From NCBI RefSeq assembly GCF_008079445.1, contig NZ_VRYH01000001.1, positions 372,001-436,000 of the forward strand: 64,000 nt of DNA. The letters run 5' to 3'. Origin of the DNA: Aidingimonas lacisalsi. GTDB taxonomy: Bacteria > Pseudomonadota > Gammaproteobacteria > Pseudomonadales > Halomonadaceae. Every line of letters begins with the position of its first letter. Position 1 is the first letter of the stretch. The position numbers and the translations under genes are program-made. The notes beneath the pieces are model-generated. The model was not told where the DNA came from and did not search any database. It saw nothing but the letters and a program-made list of their open reading frames with translations. This document shows, one piece after another, positions 49,445 to 60,414 of this stretch.

Positions 49445-51652
49445 TTACAATGGCGTCAGTTTGGCAAAGCCAAGCACCAGCCATTTGTCGCCTTCCCCTT
49501 CGAAACTGACCTGGACACGGGCACGCTGCCCTTCGCCTTCGGCATTCAGAATCACACCGTCACCGAATACCGGATGACTGACGCGTTGCCCCAGTGACAA
49601 CGACGGCAGATCGTCGCCACCATCAACCGTCGTCTGCTGCGACAGCCCTATACCCGGGCGGGAGGCAGTCACTGGCCGCGATACTTGCCCACGCAATCTG
49701 ACCTCTTCCAGTAACTCCTCAGGCAGTTCACGCAGGAAACGTGAAGGTCGCTGATAGGTTTCCTTGCCATGCAAGCGTCGCAATTCCGTATAGGTGAGAT
49801 AGAGTTTGCGCATGGCCCGGGTCACACCGACGTAGCACAGACGGCGCTCCTCTTCGAGACGTCCTGGCTCTTCCATCGACATTTTGTGCGGAAACAGACC
49901 CTCTTCAACGCCGGCAATGAAAACGATGGGAAACTCCAGCCCCTTGGCCGAATGCAGCGTCATCAATTGTACGCTGTCCTCGAATTCATCGGCTTCATGG
50001 TCTCCGGCGTTGAGCGCCGCTTCGGAAAGGAAAGGTTCCAGGGCCGCGGCCCCTTCTCCGATTTCAGGCGGATCGAGCGCTTCACCCTGAGTGAAAGCGC
50101 GTGCCGCATTGATCAGCTCATCCAGGTTTTCGACACGGGCCTGCCCCTTCTCGCCTTTCTCGCTGCGATGATGCTCGACCAGACCCGAGGCATGGATGAC
50201 ATGCCGGATGATCTCGCTCAAGGACATGCCCGCCGTGTCGTTATCGAGTTGCTCGATCAGATCCGCGAAGGCCTTGACCGACTTGGCAGCACGCCCTTTC
50301 AGGGCGCTGTCAGCCAGACTGTCGTGAAGCGATTGCCACAGTGAGACATTGGCTCCGCGTGCACGCTCACGCAGAATCTCCACGGTGCGCGTCCCGATTC
50401 CCCGCGCCGGGACGTTGATCACACGCTCTAGAGAGGCATCGTCCTCGCGGTTCATCAGCAGCCGCAGGTAGGCCAGCGCATTCTTGATCTCAAGGCGTTC
50501 ATAGAAGCGCTGACCACCATAGATGCGGTACGGCACACCCTGGCGAATCAGAGTTTCCTCGATAACCCGGGATTGAGCATTGGAGCGATAGAGGATCGCA
50601 ATCTCACGACGTGCGATGCCCTCATCGATCTTTTCATTGATCGTATCGACGATAAAACGCGCTTCATCGAGGTCGTTGAAACCGGCATATACCGAGATCG
50701 GTTCGCCATGTTCCCCCTCGGTCCACAACTCCTTGCCCATGCGACCGGCATTATGCGTAATCAAGGCATTGGCGGCATCGAGAATGGCGCTGGTCGAACG
50801 ATAGTTTTGCTCCAGACGTACCGTCTTCGTATGCGGGAACTCCTCTTCGAAGCGGCGAATATTCTCGACTTTTGCCCCACGCCATCCATAGATGGATTGG
50901 TCATCGTCCCCGACGACGGTCATCGGGATGTCCTGGCCGGTCAACAGCTTGAGCCAGGCATACTGCAACGTATTGGTGTCCTGGAATTCATCGACCAGTA
51001 TCTGACCGAAACGCTCCTGGTAATGGGCAAGCAGCGCCGGATTGTCACGCAGCAGTTCCAGACTTCTGAGCAGCAATTCACCGAAATCGACCAGACCGCC
51101 CCGCTCACAGGTCAACTGATAGCGTTCATAGAGCTCGACCATCTGCGACAGATAGGTATCACCCTGTGTCTGTACCTGATGATGACGCAGCCCCTCCTCT
51201 TTGCAGCCAGAGATGAAGAACTGCACCTGCTTGGGCGGAAAGCGTTCATCGTCGATGCGGTGATCCTTGAGCAATCGCTTGATCAGGCGTAACTGATCGT
51301 CGGCATCGATTATCTGGAAATGCTGTGGCAGGCGGGCATCCTGCCAGTGCGTACGCAGCAGGCGATGCGCTATGGCGTGGAAAGTCCCCACCCACATGTT
51401 ACGCAATGACAGCCCCAACAATGCCTCCAGACGGGTTCGCATCTCGCGAGCCGCCTTGTTGGTGAAGGTCACGGCGAGGATGGCATAGGGCGACAATCCC
51501 TCGGTCTGCAACAGCCAGGCAATACGATGCACCAGCACCCGTGTTTTACCGGAACCGGCACCAGCCAGCACCAGAACATGACCTTGCGGAGCACTGACGG
51601 CCTCTCGCTGGGCCGGATTCAACTGATCGAGAATCGCCGTGACGTCGTCCAT
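49445..51652 (-). CDS. uvrD: DNA helicase II UvrD
   Basis: A 735-residue SF1 helicase acting in mismatch and nucleotide excision repair. Seen: LNPAQREAVSAPQGHVLVLAGAGSGKTRVLVHRIAWLL, VTFTNKAAREMRTRLE, VDEFQDTNTLQYAWLKLL, VGDDDQSIYGWRGA, LEQNYRSTSAIL, TLHSAKGLEFPIVFIAGVEEGLFPH and CYVGVTRAMRKLYLT. The C-terminal FGDGVILNAEGEGQRARVQVSFEGEG is the PcrA/UvrD Tudor-like tail. Monocistronic. Confidence 0.97.
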   Translation of the reverse strand: MDDVTAILDQLNPAQREAVSAPQGHVLVLAGAGSGKTRVLVHRIAWLLQTEGLSPYAILAVTFTNKAAREMRTRLEALLGLSLRNMWVGTFHAIAHRLLRTHWQDARLPQHFQIIDADDQLRLIKRLLKDHRIDDERFPPKQVQFFISGCKEEGLRHHQVQTQGDTYLSQMVELYERYQLTCERGGLVDFGELLLRSLELLRDNPALLAHYQERFGQILVDEFQDTNTLQYAWLKLLTGQDIPMTVVGDDDQSIYGWRGAKVENIRRFEEEFPHTKTVRLEQNYRSTSAILDAANALITHNAGRMGKELWTEGEHGEPISVYAGFNDLDEARFIVDTINEKIDEGIARREIAILYRSNAQSRVIEETLIRQGVPYRIYGGQRFYERLEIKNALAYLRLLMNREDDASLERVINVPARGIGTRTVEILRERARGANVSLWQSLHDSLADSALKGRAAKSVKAFADLIEQLDNDTAGMSLSEIIRHVIHASGLVEHHRSEKGEKGQARVENLDELINAARAFTQGEALDPPEIGEGAAALEPFLSEAALNAGDHEADEFEDSVQLMTLHSAKGLEFPIVFIAGVEEGLFPHKMSMEEPGRLEEERRLCYVGVTRAMRKLYLTYTELRRLHGKETYQRPSRFLRELPEELLEEVRLRGQVSRPVTASRPGIGLSQQTTVDGGDDLPSLSLGQRVSHPVFGDGVILNAEGEGQRARVQVSFEGEGDKWLVLGFAKLTPL

Positions 51653-51798
51653 AGTGGGATGGAAATCAATAGTTGCAAATGGAGGTCCAGCCTAGCATAT
51701 CGGCCTGCCAGAGGCCGTAGATGATGCACTCGAAAACACTCAGCCCGCCTCGAGTTTCCAATAGGCCAGAATATGGCTTATCACTCGAGGCGCATGGC

Positions 51799-52662
51799 TC
51801 AAGCGTCGTCGTCCGATTCCGGGAATCGCAATGGATTGAGGCTTTTCTTCACTGCCTTCAACTGCTCGGCCAATCTGGGGCCACGTGTCTTGGCTACCCC
51901 GACCGCCAGGACATCGATCAGCGCCAAATGCGCGATACGAGAACTCATGGGAGTATATATCTCGGTGTCCTCATGAACATCGATATACAACGGTAACGTG
52001 ACTTCCGAAGCCAGCGGTGAACCACTCGGGCACAACCCGATGACGGTAGCGCCAGATTCACGCACCAGACGAACACTGGCAACAAGGGCCCGGGTCCGTC
52101 CTGTCTGCGATATCGCGACGACGACATCATTCTTGCCCAGCGTCACCGCCGACATGTTTTGCATGTGGGGGTCGGTATAGGCCGAGGTGGAAATCTGCAG
52201 ACGAAAGAATTTGTGCTGCGCATCGAACGCCACGGCGCCCGAGGCACCGAAGCCATAGAATTCGACGCGATTGGCGGCAGCCAGGGCATTGATGGCCTGG
52301 CTCAAGTTGTCATTGTCGAGGCGATCGCGCACTGACAGCAAGGTGCCGATCGTGGAATCGAAGATACTGTGAGAAAACTCGGCGACACTGTCACTATCGT
52401 TCATCGAGAACTGGGCGAACTGGCTACCGGTCGCCAGCATCTGAGCCAGACGCAGCTTGAAGTCCTGAAACCCATCGCATCCCAGAGCACGGCAAAAACG
52501 CACCACCGTCGGCTCACTGACCTTGGCCTCGGTGGCCAGATCGACAATCCGCATGTGGATGACTTCGTCGGGGTTACGCAGCACGAACCGCGCCACCTTC
52601 TGCTCGGAGCGACGAAAGTGCTCCATGCGGCCTCTCAACTCATCGAATAGGGCACGGCTCAC
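51799..52662 (-). CDS. hexR: RpiR-family regulator HexR
   Basis: About 287 residues. N-terminal HTH (RRSEQKVARFVLRNPDEVIHMRIVDLATEAKVSEPTVVRFCRALGCDGFQDFKLRLAQ) and a C-terminal SIS sugar-phosphate domain (VEFYGFGASGAVAFDAQHKFFRL, VVVAISQTGRTRALVASVRL). This combination matches HexR, the 2-keto-3-deoxy-6-phosphogluconate-sensing repressor of hexose catabolism. GTG at 52662 has GAGGAG upstream; the frame continues further without support. Its usual targets (zwf, edd, eda) are not adjacent. Confidence 0.9.
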   Translation of the reverse strand: MSRALFDELRGRMEHFRRSEQKVARFVLRNPDEVIHMRIVDLATEAKVSEPTVVRFCRALGCDGFQDFKLRLAQMLATGSQFAQFSMNDSDSVAEFSHSIFDSTIGTLLSVRDRLDNDNLSQAINALAAANRVEFYGFGASGAVAFDAQHKFFRLQISTSAYTDPHMQNMSAVTLGKNDVVVAISQTGRTRALVASVRLVRESGATVIGLCPSGSPLASEVTLPLYIDVHEDTEIYTPMSSRIAHLALIDVLAVGVAKTRGPRLAEQLKAVKKSLNPLRFPESDDDA

Positions 52663-52843
52663 GCTTCGCTCCTCTCTGACCCATGACTCACTACCAACCA
52701 TCCTACACCATGATGAACGACCATTGACCATGACACGACAAACGTGAGATTGACGTTATCCGCATCACGTCATCAATCTGTCACTTGGTTTATAGTAAAA
52801 GACGCACGATATCGACACATTCTGTCAGCAGGAGAGTTGATCA

Positions 52844-53044
52844 ATGCGCAATGTCCAACAGGTCTCGTCGGTCAAGAATGAACTTCTCGATATTTTCATG
52901 AGCCTGGAAGTCGCCGAACACGAACAGCGCCAGAAGAGCGCAGCGAGCCGTTACCTCCGGGCGCGTCGCGGTATTGAACTGCACGACGAGTTTCGACGCC
53001 TGGAGCGGGACATCACCGACTGGGATGAAGACATGACACAGTAG
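52844..53044 (+). CDS. Small PA3496-like protein of unknown function
   Basis: A 66-residue charged protein (NELLDIFMSLEVAEHEQRQKSAASRYLRARRGIELHDEFRRLERDITDWDED) of the PA3496 type, common next to hexR in Pseudomonas. CAGGAG precedes the ATG. Function unknown. Confidence 0.8.
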   Translation: MRNVQQVSSVKNELLDIFMSLEVAEHEQRQKSAASRYLRARRGIELHDEFRRLERDITDWDEDMTQ

Positions 53045-53063
53045 CAGCGTTCGCTGACGCGAT

Positions 53064-53126
53064 GGGGCGCCACGCAGGCGCCCCGGCAATCAGCGGATTC
53101 GAGTGCATCAGGTCGTCGAATCCGCT
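53064..53126. terminator. Two hairpins between convergent genes
   Basis: GGGGCGCC-ACGCA-GGCGCCCC (53064-53084) and AGCGGATTCGA...TCGAATCCGCT (53092-53126, 11-bp arms) lie between the PA3496-like gene and the sodium-dependent transporter, which converge. They probably serve both directions. Confidence 0.7.
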
Positions 53127-53139
53127 TGCGCGTGACACG

Positions 53140-54480
53140 TCATAGGCTGGTCACAAAGACCAGAATGACACCGATTGGTGCCACGAATCTCGCCAGCAGA
53201 TTCCAGACCATTGCACCACTGTCACCGAGTCCCAGTTCGTCGCGAACACTGCGACGTTCCAGGCACCAGCCAACGAAGATGATCGCAGCCAGGCCGGTCA
53301 GCGGCAGCATGAACTTGCTGGTCAGAGTATCGAGGAAGTCGAAGATGCTCAGTCCCAGAATGAGCACGTCACTCCAGACATTGAAGGAAAGCAGCGCCGC
53401 AACGCCCAGAGCCCAGATTGCACAGCCACTGACCAGAGTGGCGGCAATACGAGACAACGGTGTCCGCTCCTCGATGAACTCGACCGTCGGTTCCAGCAAC
53501 GAAATGGCCGAGGTCAATGCGGCAAAGGTCAGCAGCAGGAAGAAAATCAATCCCAGGAAGGCACCGCCACCTAGATTGCCGAATGCCAGTGGCAACGTCA
53601 CGAATATCAGCCCCGGTCCCTCACTGGGATCCAGGCCATTGGCGAAGACAATGGGGAAGATCGCCAGGCCGGCAACCAGGGCAATGACGGTATCCAGAAT
53701 CACCACGGTACGCGCGGTCCTGAGCAGATCGACGTTTTCGCCCAGGTAGGAGCCATAGGCCATCATGATCCCCATACCCAACGATAGCGTGAAAAAGGCC
53801 TGTCCCATGGCTGCCAGTATGACGCTACCATCGATCGCGCTCAGATCGGGGTTGAACATGAAAGCCAAGGTCTCGCCAAAGTGCCCTGTGGTCAGGCCAT
53901 AAACCACCAGCACCAGCAACAGAATGCCCAGGGCGGGCATCAGGGTCCGTACCGCGCCTTCCAATCCCTTGGTCACACCACGCGCAACGATGCCTATCAC
54001 CAGCACCATGAAGAGCGAATGCCAGCCCAACAGCACACCCGGACTGGCAAGCATGCCGTTGAAGAGTTCACCGACGCCGTCGGCATCCTGGCCGGCGAAC
54101 GTGCCACTGATCGAATTCACCGTATAGGAAAGGGACCAGCCACCAATCACGCTATAAAACGAGAGAATCAGAAAACCGGCCAGCACACCGCTCAGACCCA
54201 CCAACCCCCAAGCGGGGCTGTGACCATTCTGACGTGCCTGCTCGGTCATGGTATTGATGGGATTTTTCTGCCCCCGCCTACCGATCAACCATTCGGATAC
54301 CAGGATCGGCAAGCCGACCAGCGCGATACAGAGCAGATAGACCAGCACGAAAGCCGCGCCACCGCTGTCCCCGACCATGTAGGGGAACTTCCAGATATTG
54401 CCTAGACCCACTGCGGAACCGGTGACCGCCAGGATAAAGGTCAGTCGTGAAGACCACTGCGCATGAAGTTGTTTCGCCAT
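53140..54480 (-). CDS. Sodium-dependent transporter, NSS/SNF family
   Basis: A 446-residue LeuT-fold symporter with about 11-12 spans. The first span carries SRLTFILAVTGSAVGLGNIWKFPYMVGDSGGAAFVLVYL, the family signature with the unwound Gly-rich substrate site; later QAFFTLSLGMGIMMAYGSYLG in span 6. Substrates of bacterial members are mainly amino acids or taurine-like solutes; here unspecified. CAGGTG precedes the ATG. Confidence 0.92.
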   Translation of the reverse strand: MAKQLHAQWSSRLTFILAVTGSAVGLGNIWKFPYMVGDSGGAAFVLVYLLCIALVGLPILVSEWLIGRRGQKNPINTMTEQARQNGHSPAWGLVGLSGVLAGFLILSFYSVIGGWSLSYTVNSISGTFAGQDADGVGELFNGMLASPGVLLGWHSLFMVLVIGIVARGVTKGLEGAVRTLMPALGILLLVLVVYGLTTGHFGETLAFMFNPDLSAIDGSVILAAMGQAFFTLSLGMGIMMAYGSYLGENVDLLRTARTVVILDTVIALVAGLAIFPIVFANGLDPSEGPGLIFVTLPLAFGNLGGGAFLGLIFFLLLTFAALTSAISLLEPTVEFIEERTPLSRIAATLVSGCAIWALGVAALLSFNVWSDVLILGLSIFDFLDTLTSKFMLPLTGLAAIIFVGWCLERRSVRDELGLGDSGAMVWNLLARFVAPIGVILVFVTSL

Positions 54481-54664
54481 TGATTCACCTGAAAATTACA
54501 TGTTCCGCCATTGCTGCCATCGCTCGGCAGGAACGATGACATTGTGCTTATTGTCGCTGATCTGTCCCGATGGATCGCACCGGGCAAGGAGGGGGACAAA
54601 ACTAGCCGATCATACGCTTGTTGGCCAGAGGCAATGGGCAATAATCGATCCCGCGGATATCGCC

Positions 54665-55525
54665 TCAAAAGAGCAGGTTTTGTCGCTCACCGGCAAAGTC
54701 AGCCAAATCGGGAAGTCCGATGCTTGTTGCCAGTTGGCGATGAAAGTGTCGTGCCAATTCCGGGGCATGACGATTATCCGGTGTATGCACAAAGAGAAAA
54801 GGGGTTTTCCCCTGATTTATCCACAACCTTAACCGTTCGATCCAGGGTAAAAAATAACGATCGTTACGTACCCGATCGAAATGGCCTATGAAGCGAACGA
54901 TGGGGTTATTTGCCGTGGAAATCACGTGTAATGGGAGTTTCGGCTTTTCCGACTGTGCCTGGAACAAACGCGGATCATTATCAGTTGGTTCCGAAAACAA
55001 TGACCTGACATCAAGCATCACGCGATCTATTCCATGACTTATCAACAGGCGGTTGAAATGACGCTCGACCCTTCCCTTGTGGAAAAAATGCTCATGTCGC
55101 ACCTCGACGGCACCCCGGATATGTTCAGGCCAACGCGATAGCAGTGTGTCGAGCTTGGGAAGCTCCGCTTCATCGAAATCTCGCGGCAACTGGATCATGA
55201 TCGGACCGAGACGATCATGTAGTGGCGCCAAGCGTTCAAAAAAGCCATCGACATCGGCATCGACATGATGCAATCGTCGCTGATGGGTAAGCTCGGCAGG
55301 CAACTTGAAGCAGAAACGGAAATCGGACGGCGCCTGGCTTGCCCAGGACGCCACTGTCGCTTCCGATGGTGCACCACTATAGAACGTGGTGTTTCCTTCC
55401 ACCGCATTGAAGACCCTGGCGTAGTCCGCCAGGCGGCTCTCCTGTCTGCCATGCGGTGGATACAGGCGACCCCGCCAATCGTTATTGGCCCACATGGCCA
55501 TGCCGATGTGCATCATGTCGGTCAC
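54665..55525 (-). CDS. DUF72 protein, YecE-like
   Basis: A 286-residue TIM-barrel-like DUF72 protein: MAMWANNDWRGRLYPPH, ADYARVFNAVEGNTTFYSGAPSEATVASWASQAPSDFRFCFKLPAELTHQRRL, AVEVRHEHFF. The family is widespread and its biochemical role is unsettled. Monocistronic between the NSS transporter and cobQ. Confidence 0.88.
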   Translation of the reverse strand: MTDMMHIGMAMWANNDWRGRLYPPHGRQESRLADYARVFNAVEGNTTFYSGAPSEATVASWASQAPSDFRFCFKLPAELTHQRRLHHVDADVDGFFERLAPLHDRLGPIMIQLPRDFDEAELPKLDTLLSRWPEHIRGAVEVRHEHFFHKGRVERHFNRLLISHGIDRVMLDVRSLFSEPTDNDPRLFQAQSEKPKLPLHVISTANNPIVRFIGHFDRVRNDRYFLPWIERLRLWINQGKTPFLFVHTPDNRHAPELARHFHRQLATSIGLPDLADFAGERQNLLF

Positions 55526-55588
55526 ATTGGATCCGGTTAAGGTCAGGATTCAGCACAATCCCGAACATACGCTATAGAAGTGTGAAGA

Positions 55589-57049
55589 CTAGGCGGATGT
55601 AACGAGCGCCATAAGCGCATCCGTATCCGTACTCTCCTCCAGGGCATCCGCCAACCGATCCAGCGTCTGCTGCCGGTGCTGGTGATAGTCGATGGTTGGT
55701 GGGGTCGAGGCGAGTCCCAGTATCTGCAGCAGGCTGGTACAGGCATCCGGGTGGTCGAAGATGCCGTGTAGATAACTGCCCATCACCTGTCCGTCTTCGC
55801 TGATTGCGCCATCGTTTCGATCACCAAGACGCACTAGTGGTCGTTCAAGCGCCTCGCCTGTGGTGACGCCGTTATGGATCTCATAGCCGGTCACCGGGAT
55901 GTCCCGCTCGGTCTCCAACAGCAATCGGCCTGCGACGTTCTCCAGCTGCTTGCCCACCACCATGCGGGTTTCCATTGCCAGCAGCCCCAGTCCGGGGGTC
56001 GATCCGGGCTCACCCTCGAGACCCGCCGGATCATGCAGTGCCGTTCCCAGCATCTGGAAACCGCCGCAGATGCCATAGACCATGCCTCCATAACGCAGGT
56101 GGCGATGAATGGCTCGTTCCCAGCCCTGTGCGCGTAGCCACGCCAGATCACTGCGCGTACTCTTGCTCCCCGGCAGCAGGATGACATCGGCCGGTGGAAT
56201 CGGTTGCTCGGACCCGATGAATCGAATGTCGACCCCCGGATGCAGACGCAATGGGTCAAAGTCGTTATGGTTACTGATCCGGGGCGGCACCGGTACGATC
56301 ACTTTCAGGGCACCGGGCTCACTGTCGCTACGGGTACCAACGGCATCCTCGGCATCCAGCACCAGCCCGTGCAGGTAAGGCAAGACGCCGAGGACCGGTT
56401 TGCCGGTACGTTCGCCCAGCCAAGCCAGCCCCGGCTCCAGCAATGCCCGATCGCCCCGGAAACGATTGATCACGAATCCCTGGATTCGTGCACGTTCACT
56501 GTCGGATACCAACGCCAGCGTGCCCACCAGTTGGGCGAATACGCCACCCTTGTCGATATCGCCGACCAGCAGCACCGGGCAGTCGATCGCCTCGGCGAAC
56601 CCCATGTTGGCGATATCGTTGGTCCTCAGGTTGATCTCGGCCGGGCTTCCTGCACCTTCGGCGACAATCACGTCGTGACGCTCGGACAATGCCTGCCAGG
56701 CCGCTACCACGGAGTCCCGAGCTTCGGCCTTGTAGGCATGGTAATCCAGCGCATCCATATTGCCATGCACCTGTCCACGCAGGATCACCTGGGCGCCACG
56801 ATCGCTCTGTGGCTTGAGCAGGACCGGGTTCATGTCGCTATGCGGCTCGATACCGCAGGCCAGCGCCTGCAATGCCGTAGACCGGCCGATTTCTCCCCCA
56901 TCCGCCGTTACTGCACTATTGAGGGCCATGTTCTGGGGTTTGAACGGCGCCACCGACACCCCTTGCCGGGCCAACCAACGACATAAGGCCGCCACCACTG
57001 TGCTCTTGCCGGCATCGGAAGTCGTGCCTTGAATCATCAAGGTGGTCAC
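55589..57049 (-). CDS. cobQ: Cobyric acid synthase
   Basis: A 486-residue enzyme that amidates adenosyl-cobyrinic acid a,c-diamide at four positions. Seen: [40 protein letters not shown] (ATPase start), [22 protein letters not shown], and the glutamine amidotransferase nucleophile Cys in [10 protein letters not shown]. It overlaps bluB by 4 bp and closes the minus-strand cob run seen here. Confidence 0.96.
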   Translation of the reverse strand: MTTLMIQGTTSDAGKSTVVAALCRWLARQGVSVAPFKPQNMALNSAVTADGGEIGRSTALQALACGIEPHSDMNPVLLKPQSDRGAQVILRGQVHGNMDALDYHAYKAEARDSVVAAWQALSERHDVIVAEGAGSPAEINLRTNDIANMGFAEAIDCPVLLVGDIDKGGVFAQLVGTLALVSDSERARIQGFVINRFRGDRALLEPGLAWLGERTGKPVLGVLPYLHGLVLDAEDAVGTRSDSEPGALKVIVPVPPRISNHNDFDPLRLHPGVDIRFIGSEQPIPPADVILLPGSKSTRSDLAWLRAQGWERAIHRHLRYGGMVYGICGGFQMLGTALHDPAGLEGEPGSTPGLGLLAMETRMVVGKQLENVAGRLLLETERDIPVTGYEIHNGVTTGEALERPLVRLGDRNDGAISEDGQVMGSYLHGIFDHPDACTSLLQILGLASTPPTIDYHQHRQQTLDRLADALEESTDTDALMALVTSA

Positions 57050-57762
57050 GCGTGCCTCTCCCTCATGTCATCGAGCGCCACCTGCAGTGAGTCATTGTCC
57101 AGTGGCTGGCCCCAGCCATTGCCATGCACCAGCTCCGTTAACGGCAGACGCTGGCGCCAGCCTGCTTTGGCCAGTTCCGGCCGCTCAAGAAATTCGCTGA
57201 CATAGCCCAGACACAGATAGGCCAGTGGATATACGGCATCGGGCAATTCCAGTACCTCGGCAAGTTCGTTCGGGTCGATGATACTGACCCAGCCGACACC
57301 AATGCCTTCGGCACGCGCCGCCAACCAAAGATTCTCTACCGCCAGACAGGTACTGAACAGATCCATCTCGACAATGCTGGTACGCCCCAACACCGGTCCT
57401 TCACCACGATTCCTGTTACAGGTAATGCAGAGATTGATGGGGCCGTCCAGAATGCCTTCAAGCTTCAGGCTTCGATAGGTCTGCTGTCGTTCATCGCTGA
57501 ATTGCGATGCCCCCCGTTCGTTCTCACGCTGGAAAATTCGATGGACCCGCCGGCGTACCGTCAGGCTGTCGATCAACAGAAAATCCCAGGGCTGCATGAA
57601 TCCGACCGAAGGGGCGTGATGGGCAGCGTCCAATAGACGAGCCAGCACGTCGGCGGGAATCGGATCCGGCAGAAACTGGGAGCGAACGTCTCGACGCTCA
57701 TGGATGGCCCGGTAAAGGCCATCCTTTTCCTGTTCCGAGAACGGGGCGTTAGAGTCGTTCAT
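57046..57762 (-). CDS. bluB: 5,6-dimethylbenzimidazole synthase BluB
   Basis: About 238 residues of the nitroreductase-like BluB family, which fragments reduced FMN with oxygen to make the lower ligand of B12. Seen: [39 protein letters not shown] and [31 protein letters not shown] precedes the ATG at 57762. Its presence agrees with an oxygen-dependent cobalamin route. Confidence 0.95.
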   Translation of the reverse strand: MNDSNAPFSEQEKDGLYRAIHERRDVRSQFLPDPIPADVLARLLDAAHHAPSVGFMQPWDFLLIDSLTVRRRVHRIFQRENERGASQFSDERQQTYRSLKLEGILDGPINLCITCNRNRGEGPVLGRTSIVEMDLFSTCLAVENLWLAARAEGIGVGWVSIIDPNELAEVLELPDAVYPLAYLCLGYVSEFLERPELAKAGWRQRLPLTELVHGNGWGQPLDNDSLQVALDDMRERHA

Positions 57763-57805
57763 GACACTCTCCCATCGGCAAATTGTCGCGTGCATGATCA
57801 GGCGG

Positions 57806-58411
57806 TTAGAGTTCCACACCTTGCTGGGCTTTTACCCCCTGCTCCTTGAAGGCATGCTTGACTACCTTCATTTCGGTGACGGTATCCGCCAACTCCACCA
57901 GCGCCTCGGGGGCATGGCGGCCGGTGACGATGGCGTGCTGCATGGGCGGACGCGCCTGCAGGTCGTCCAGCACCCGGTCGATATCCAGATACGCGTGCCG
58001 CAGAACGATGTTGAGTTCATCGAGTAGCACCAGATCATAGCTATCGTCGGCGAGCATCCGGCAAGCTTCGCTCCAGGCGGCTTCGGCGGCTTTGATGTCC
58101 TTGTCGCGATCCTGGGTCTCCCAGGTATAGCCCTCGCCCATCACGTGGTAGTCGACATTGGGCAGTTGGCGGAAGAAGGCCTCCTCACCGGTCTGGAACT
58201 TGCCCTTGATGAACTGCACCACACCGACCTGCATACCGTGGCCCAGCGCACGGGCCAGCATGCCGAAGCCCGAACTGCTCTTGCCCTTGCCCGGCCCGGT
58301 GAGCACCAGCAGCACGCCCTGCTCCTTGTCGGCGGCAGCGATGCGCTCGTTCATGATCTTCTGCTTGTGAGTCATGCGCTCGGCATGGCGTTGTGGGTCG
58401 ACTTTCTGCAT
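57806..58411 (-). CDS. cobO: Corrinoid adenosyltransferase (CobA/CobO type)
   Basis: A 201-residue P-loop enzyme (VLTGPGKGKSSSGFGMLARALGHG) that adenosylates the corrinoid cobalt. Also GVVQFIKGKFQTGEEAFF and DLVLLDELNIVLRHAYLD. The start gives the N-terminal MTHKQKIMNERI stretch typical of BtuR/CobO; inner ATGs are possible. One base separates it from cobF. Confidence 0.95.
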   Translation of the reverse strand: MQKVDPQRHAERMTHKQKIMNERIAAADKEQGVLLVLTGPGKGKSSSGFGMLARALGHGMQVGVVQFIKGKFQTGEEAFFRQLPNVDYHVMGEGYTWETQDRDKDIKAAEAAWSEACRMLADDSYDLVLLDELNIVLRHAYLDIDRVLDDLQARPPMQHAIVTGRHAPEALVELADTVTEMKVVKHAFKEQGVKAQQGVEL

Positions 58412-58412
58412 T

Positions 58413-59207
58413 TCATCCTCCTGCGGTGTCGATTTGGCCGTCCGTCAAGCTTGGCGTCCGAGCCAGCAAGTAGGCGTCCATGATCCAGCCGTGCCGCTCG
58501 CGCAGGGCAGCACGGTGCGTGATGATCGACGGAGCCACGTCCACCAGCCAGCCGTCGATCAGGCTCTGCTTGTCCATGCCCAGATAGGCGCCCCACCAGA
58601 TGTAAAGGCCCTCAGGCGGTAACGCCTCGAAGGCGCCCCCACTGTCGAGCATGACCGCGACGCTGGCGGCATCAGTGGGCCAGCCGCGCTCGCGCAGACG
58701 CCGCCCAGTGGTGATCTGGACCGGCTCGGCGATCGCATTGAGGGGAATACGGTGCTCGGCGGTGAGGACCTGCAGGCTGGTGATTCCCGGCACCACCTCC
58801 ATCTCAACCGCCTGCCCGGCAGCACTCAGGCGCTTGGCGATGCGCAGACTGCTGTCATACAGCGACGGGTCCCCCCAGATCAGCATGGCGACTCGTCCGC
58901 CCGCCGGCAGATGGGTCGCCATGAGTTCCGCCCAGACATGTGCAATCGCCCCGTGCCAGTCGTCCACCGCGCCCAGATAATCGGCACTGGCGTCGCGGTG
59001 CGGTAGATCGAACTCCACGACCCGGGTCCGTGATGACGACTCCAGGAGATCCCGGCACAGCAACCGACGCAGGTCGACCAGATCCGACTTGGCGTCTCCC
59101 TTGCGCGGCAGCAGAACAAGATCCGCCGCATTGAGGGTCCGAATGGCGGCCAGGGTGACATGATCGGGGTTGCCCGTGCCGATGCCGATCAGCGAGAGCT
59201 GGATCAT
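58413..59207 (-). CDS. cobF: Precorrin-6A synthase (deacetylating)
   Basis: A 264-residue tetrapyrrole methyltransferase specific to the aerobic pathway, methylating C-1 with loss of acetate. Seen: [41 protein letters not shown] and [34 protein letters not shown]. Its start overlaps cobM by 4 bp. Confidence 0.94.
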   Translation of the reverse strand: MIQLSLIGIGTGNPDHVTLAAIRTLNAADLVLLPRKGDAKSDLVDLRRLLCRDLLESSSRTRVVEFDLPHRDASADYLGAVDDWHGAIAHVWAELMATHLPAGGRVAMLIWGDPSLYDSSLRIAKRLSAAGQAVEMEVVPGITSLQVLTAEHRIPLNAIAEPVQITTGRRLRERGWPTDAASVAVMLDSGGAFEALPPEGLYIWWGAYLGMDKQSLIDGWLVDVAPSIITHRAALRERHGWIMDAYLLARTPSLTDGQIDTAGG

Positions 59208-60016
59208 GACACCTCCCCCTCGTCGCCGGGGACAGGGGCAGTGCCGGCGAAGGGCGAGTCCGCCGACTGGGGCCGGAACCGGCGGTCATAGCCGAGCGCA
59301 TACAGACAACTCTCCTGGAAATCCTCACTGCCCAGCACCGGACCCACCAGGATTATCGCCGTCCGCTGCAGGCTGTCATCGACCCGGGAAGCTATCGTCG
59401 ATAACTGTCCTCGAACCACCCGCTCATCGGGCCAGCTGGCTCGCCATACGATGGCCACCGGGCAATCGCCGCCATAGAAGGGCACCAGTTCCTCCACTAC
59501 CCGGTCAAGCTTATTGACGGACAGGTGAATCGCCAGGGTGGCACCGGTCTTCGCGAAGTTGGCCAGGGTTTCGCCGTCCGGCATGGCGCTGGCCCGTCCC
59601 GGTGTCCGGGTCAGCACGACGGATTGCGCTACCCCTGGCAGGGTCAGCTCTTGTCCCAGGGCGGCGGCCACCGCAGAGAAGGACGGCACCCCCGGGGTGA
59701 TGGCATAGGGAATGTCCAGCTCGCGCAGCCGACGCAACTGCTCTCCCGTAGCGGACCAGACCGATAAGTCCCCGGAATGCAATCGGGCCACGTCCAGACC
59801 TGCGGCATGGGCGCTATGCATCTCGTCGATGATCTCATCCAGCGACAGAGGTGCGGTGTTGATGATGCGAGCCCCTTCCGGGCAGTGCTCGAGTACCTGC
59901 TCAGGTACCAGCGAGCCTGCGTAGAGGCACACGGGACTCGATGCAATGAGATCCCGCCCACGCAACGTCAGGAGATCCGGAGCGCCGGGACCGGCACCGA
60001 TGAAATGTATCGTCAT
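59204..60016 (-). CDS. cobM: Precorrin-4 C11-methyltransferase
   Basis: A 270-residue uroporphyrin-III C-methyltransferase-fold protein: [93 protein letters not shown]. The ATG at 60016 directly follows cobE; a longer frame runs back through cobE and is not credible. Confidence 0.95.
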   Translation of the reverse strand: MTIHFIGAGPGAPDLLTLRGRDLIASSPVCLYAGSLVPEQVLEHCPEGARIINTAPLSLDEIIDEMHSAHAAGLDVARLHSGDLSVWSATGEQLRRLRELDIPYAITPGVPSFSAVAAALGQELTLPGVAQSVVLTRTPGRASAMPDGETLANFAKTGATLAIHLSVNKLDRVVEELVPFYGGDCPVAIVWRASWPDERVVRGQLSTIASRVDDSLQRTAIILVGPVLGSEDFQESCLYALGYDRRFRPQSADSPFAGTAPVPGDEGEVS

Positions 60017-60018
60017 GC

Positions 60019-60414
60019 TCAGACTCCTCTGGCCACCGCGGCGGTGGCCATTCGATCCATTGAAACCAGCCGGGTGCCGAGCAAGGTCGCACCGGGCCCC
60101 GCCGCCAGCAGGGCGACAGCCTCGGCGACGCTGCCCGTTCCCCGGGCCTGCAGACTGTGCCTGGAGCGAGTGAGAGTGGCGGCGGACGGCAGGTCCGCAT
60201 CGGCCACGGAGATCACCCCGATCCCTCGCACGCGCCCCAGTGCCTGCACCAGCGGCCACAGCGTCCGGGTCGCAGCCAGCCGGTCGACACCGCCATAGCG
60301 TGACTCGAGCTGCTCCAGCGCCTCGTTCAGCGATTCCAGACGCGCGCCCCGGCGCAAGCCGAAGCCGGCCACTGTTACCGGATCACTCGCCACGCTCACC
60401 GGGTCACCCGCCAC
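60019..60414 (-). CDS. cobE: Cobalamin biosynthesis protein CobE
   Basis: A 131-residue protein like the C-terminal domain of Cbi[64 protein letters not shown]. Its precise step is unsettled; it belongs to the aerobic cluster. It overlaps the end of cobL by 19 bp. Confidence 0.85.
   Translation of the reverse strand: MAGDPVSVASDPVTVAGFGLRRGARLESLNEALEQLESRYGGVDRLAATRTLWPLVQALGRVRGIGVISVADADLPSAATLTRSRHSLQARGTGSVAEAVALLAAGPGATLLGTRLVSMDRMATAAVARGV

Noticed and set aside
59204-60259. Longer cobM start in the cobE region
   Set aside because: The extra 81 residues are the cobE gene read in another frame; the ATG at 60016 gives the family start.
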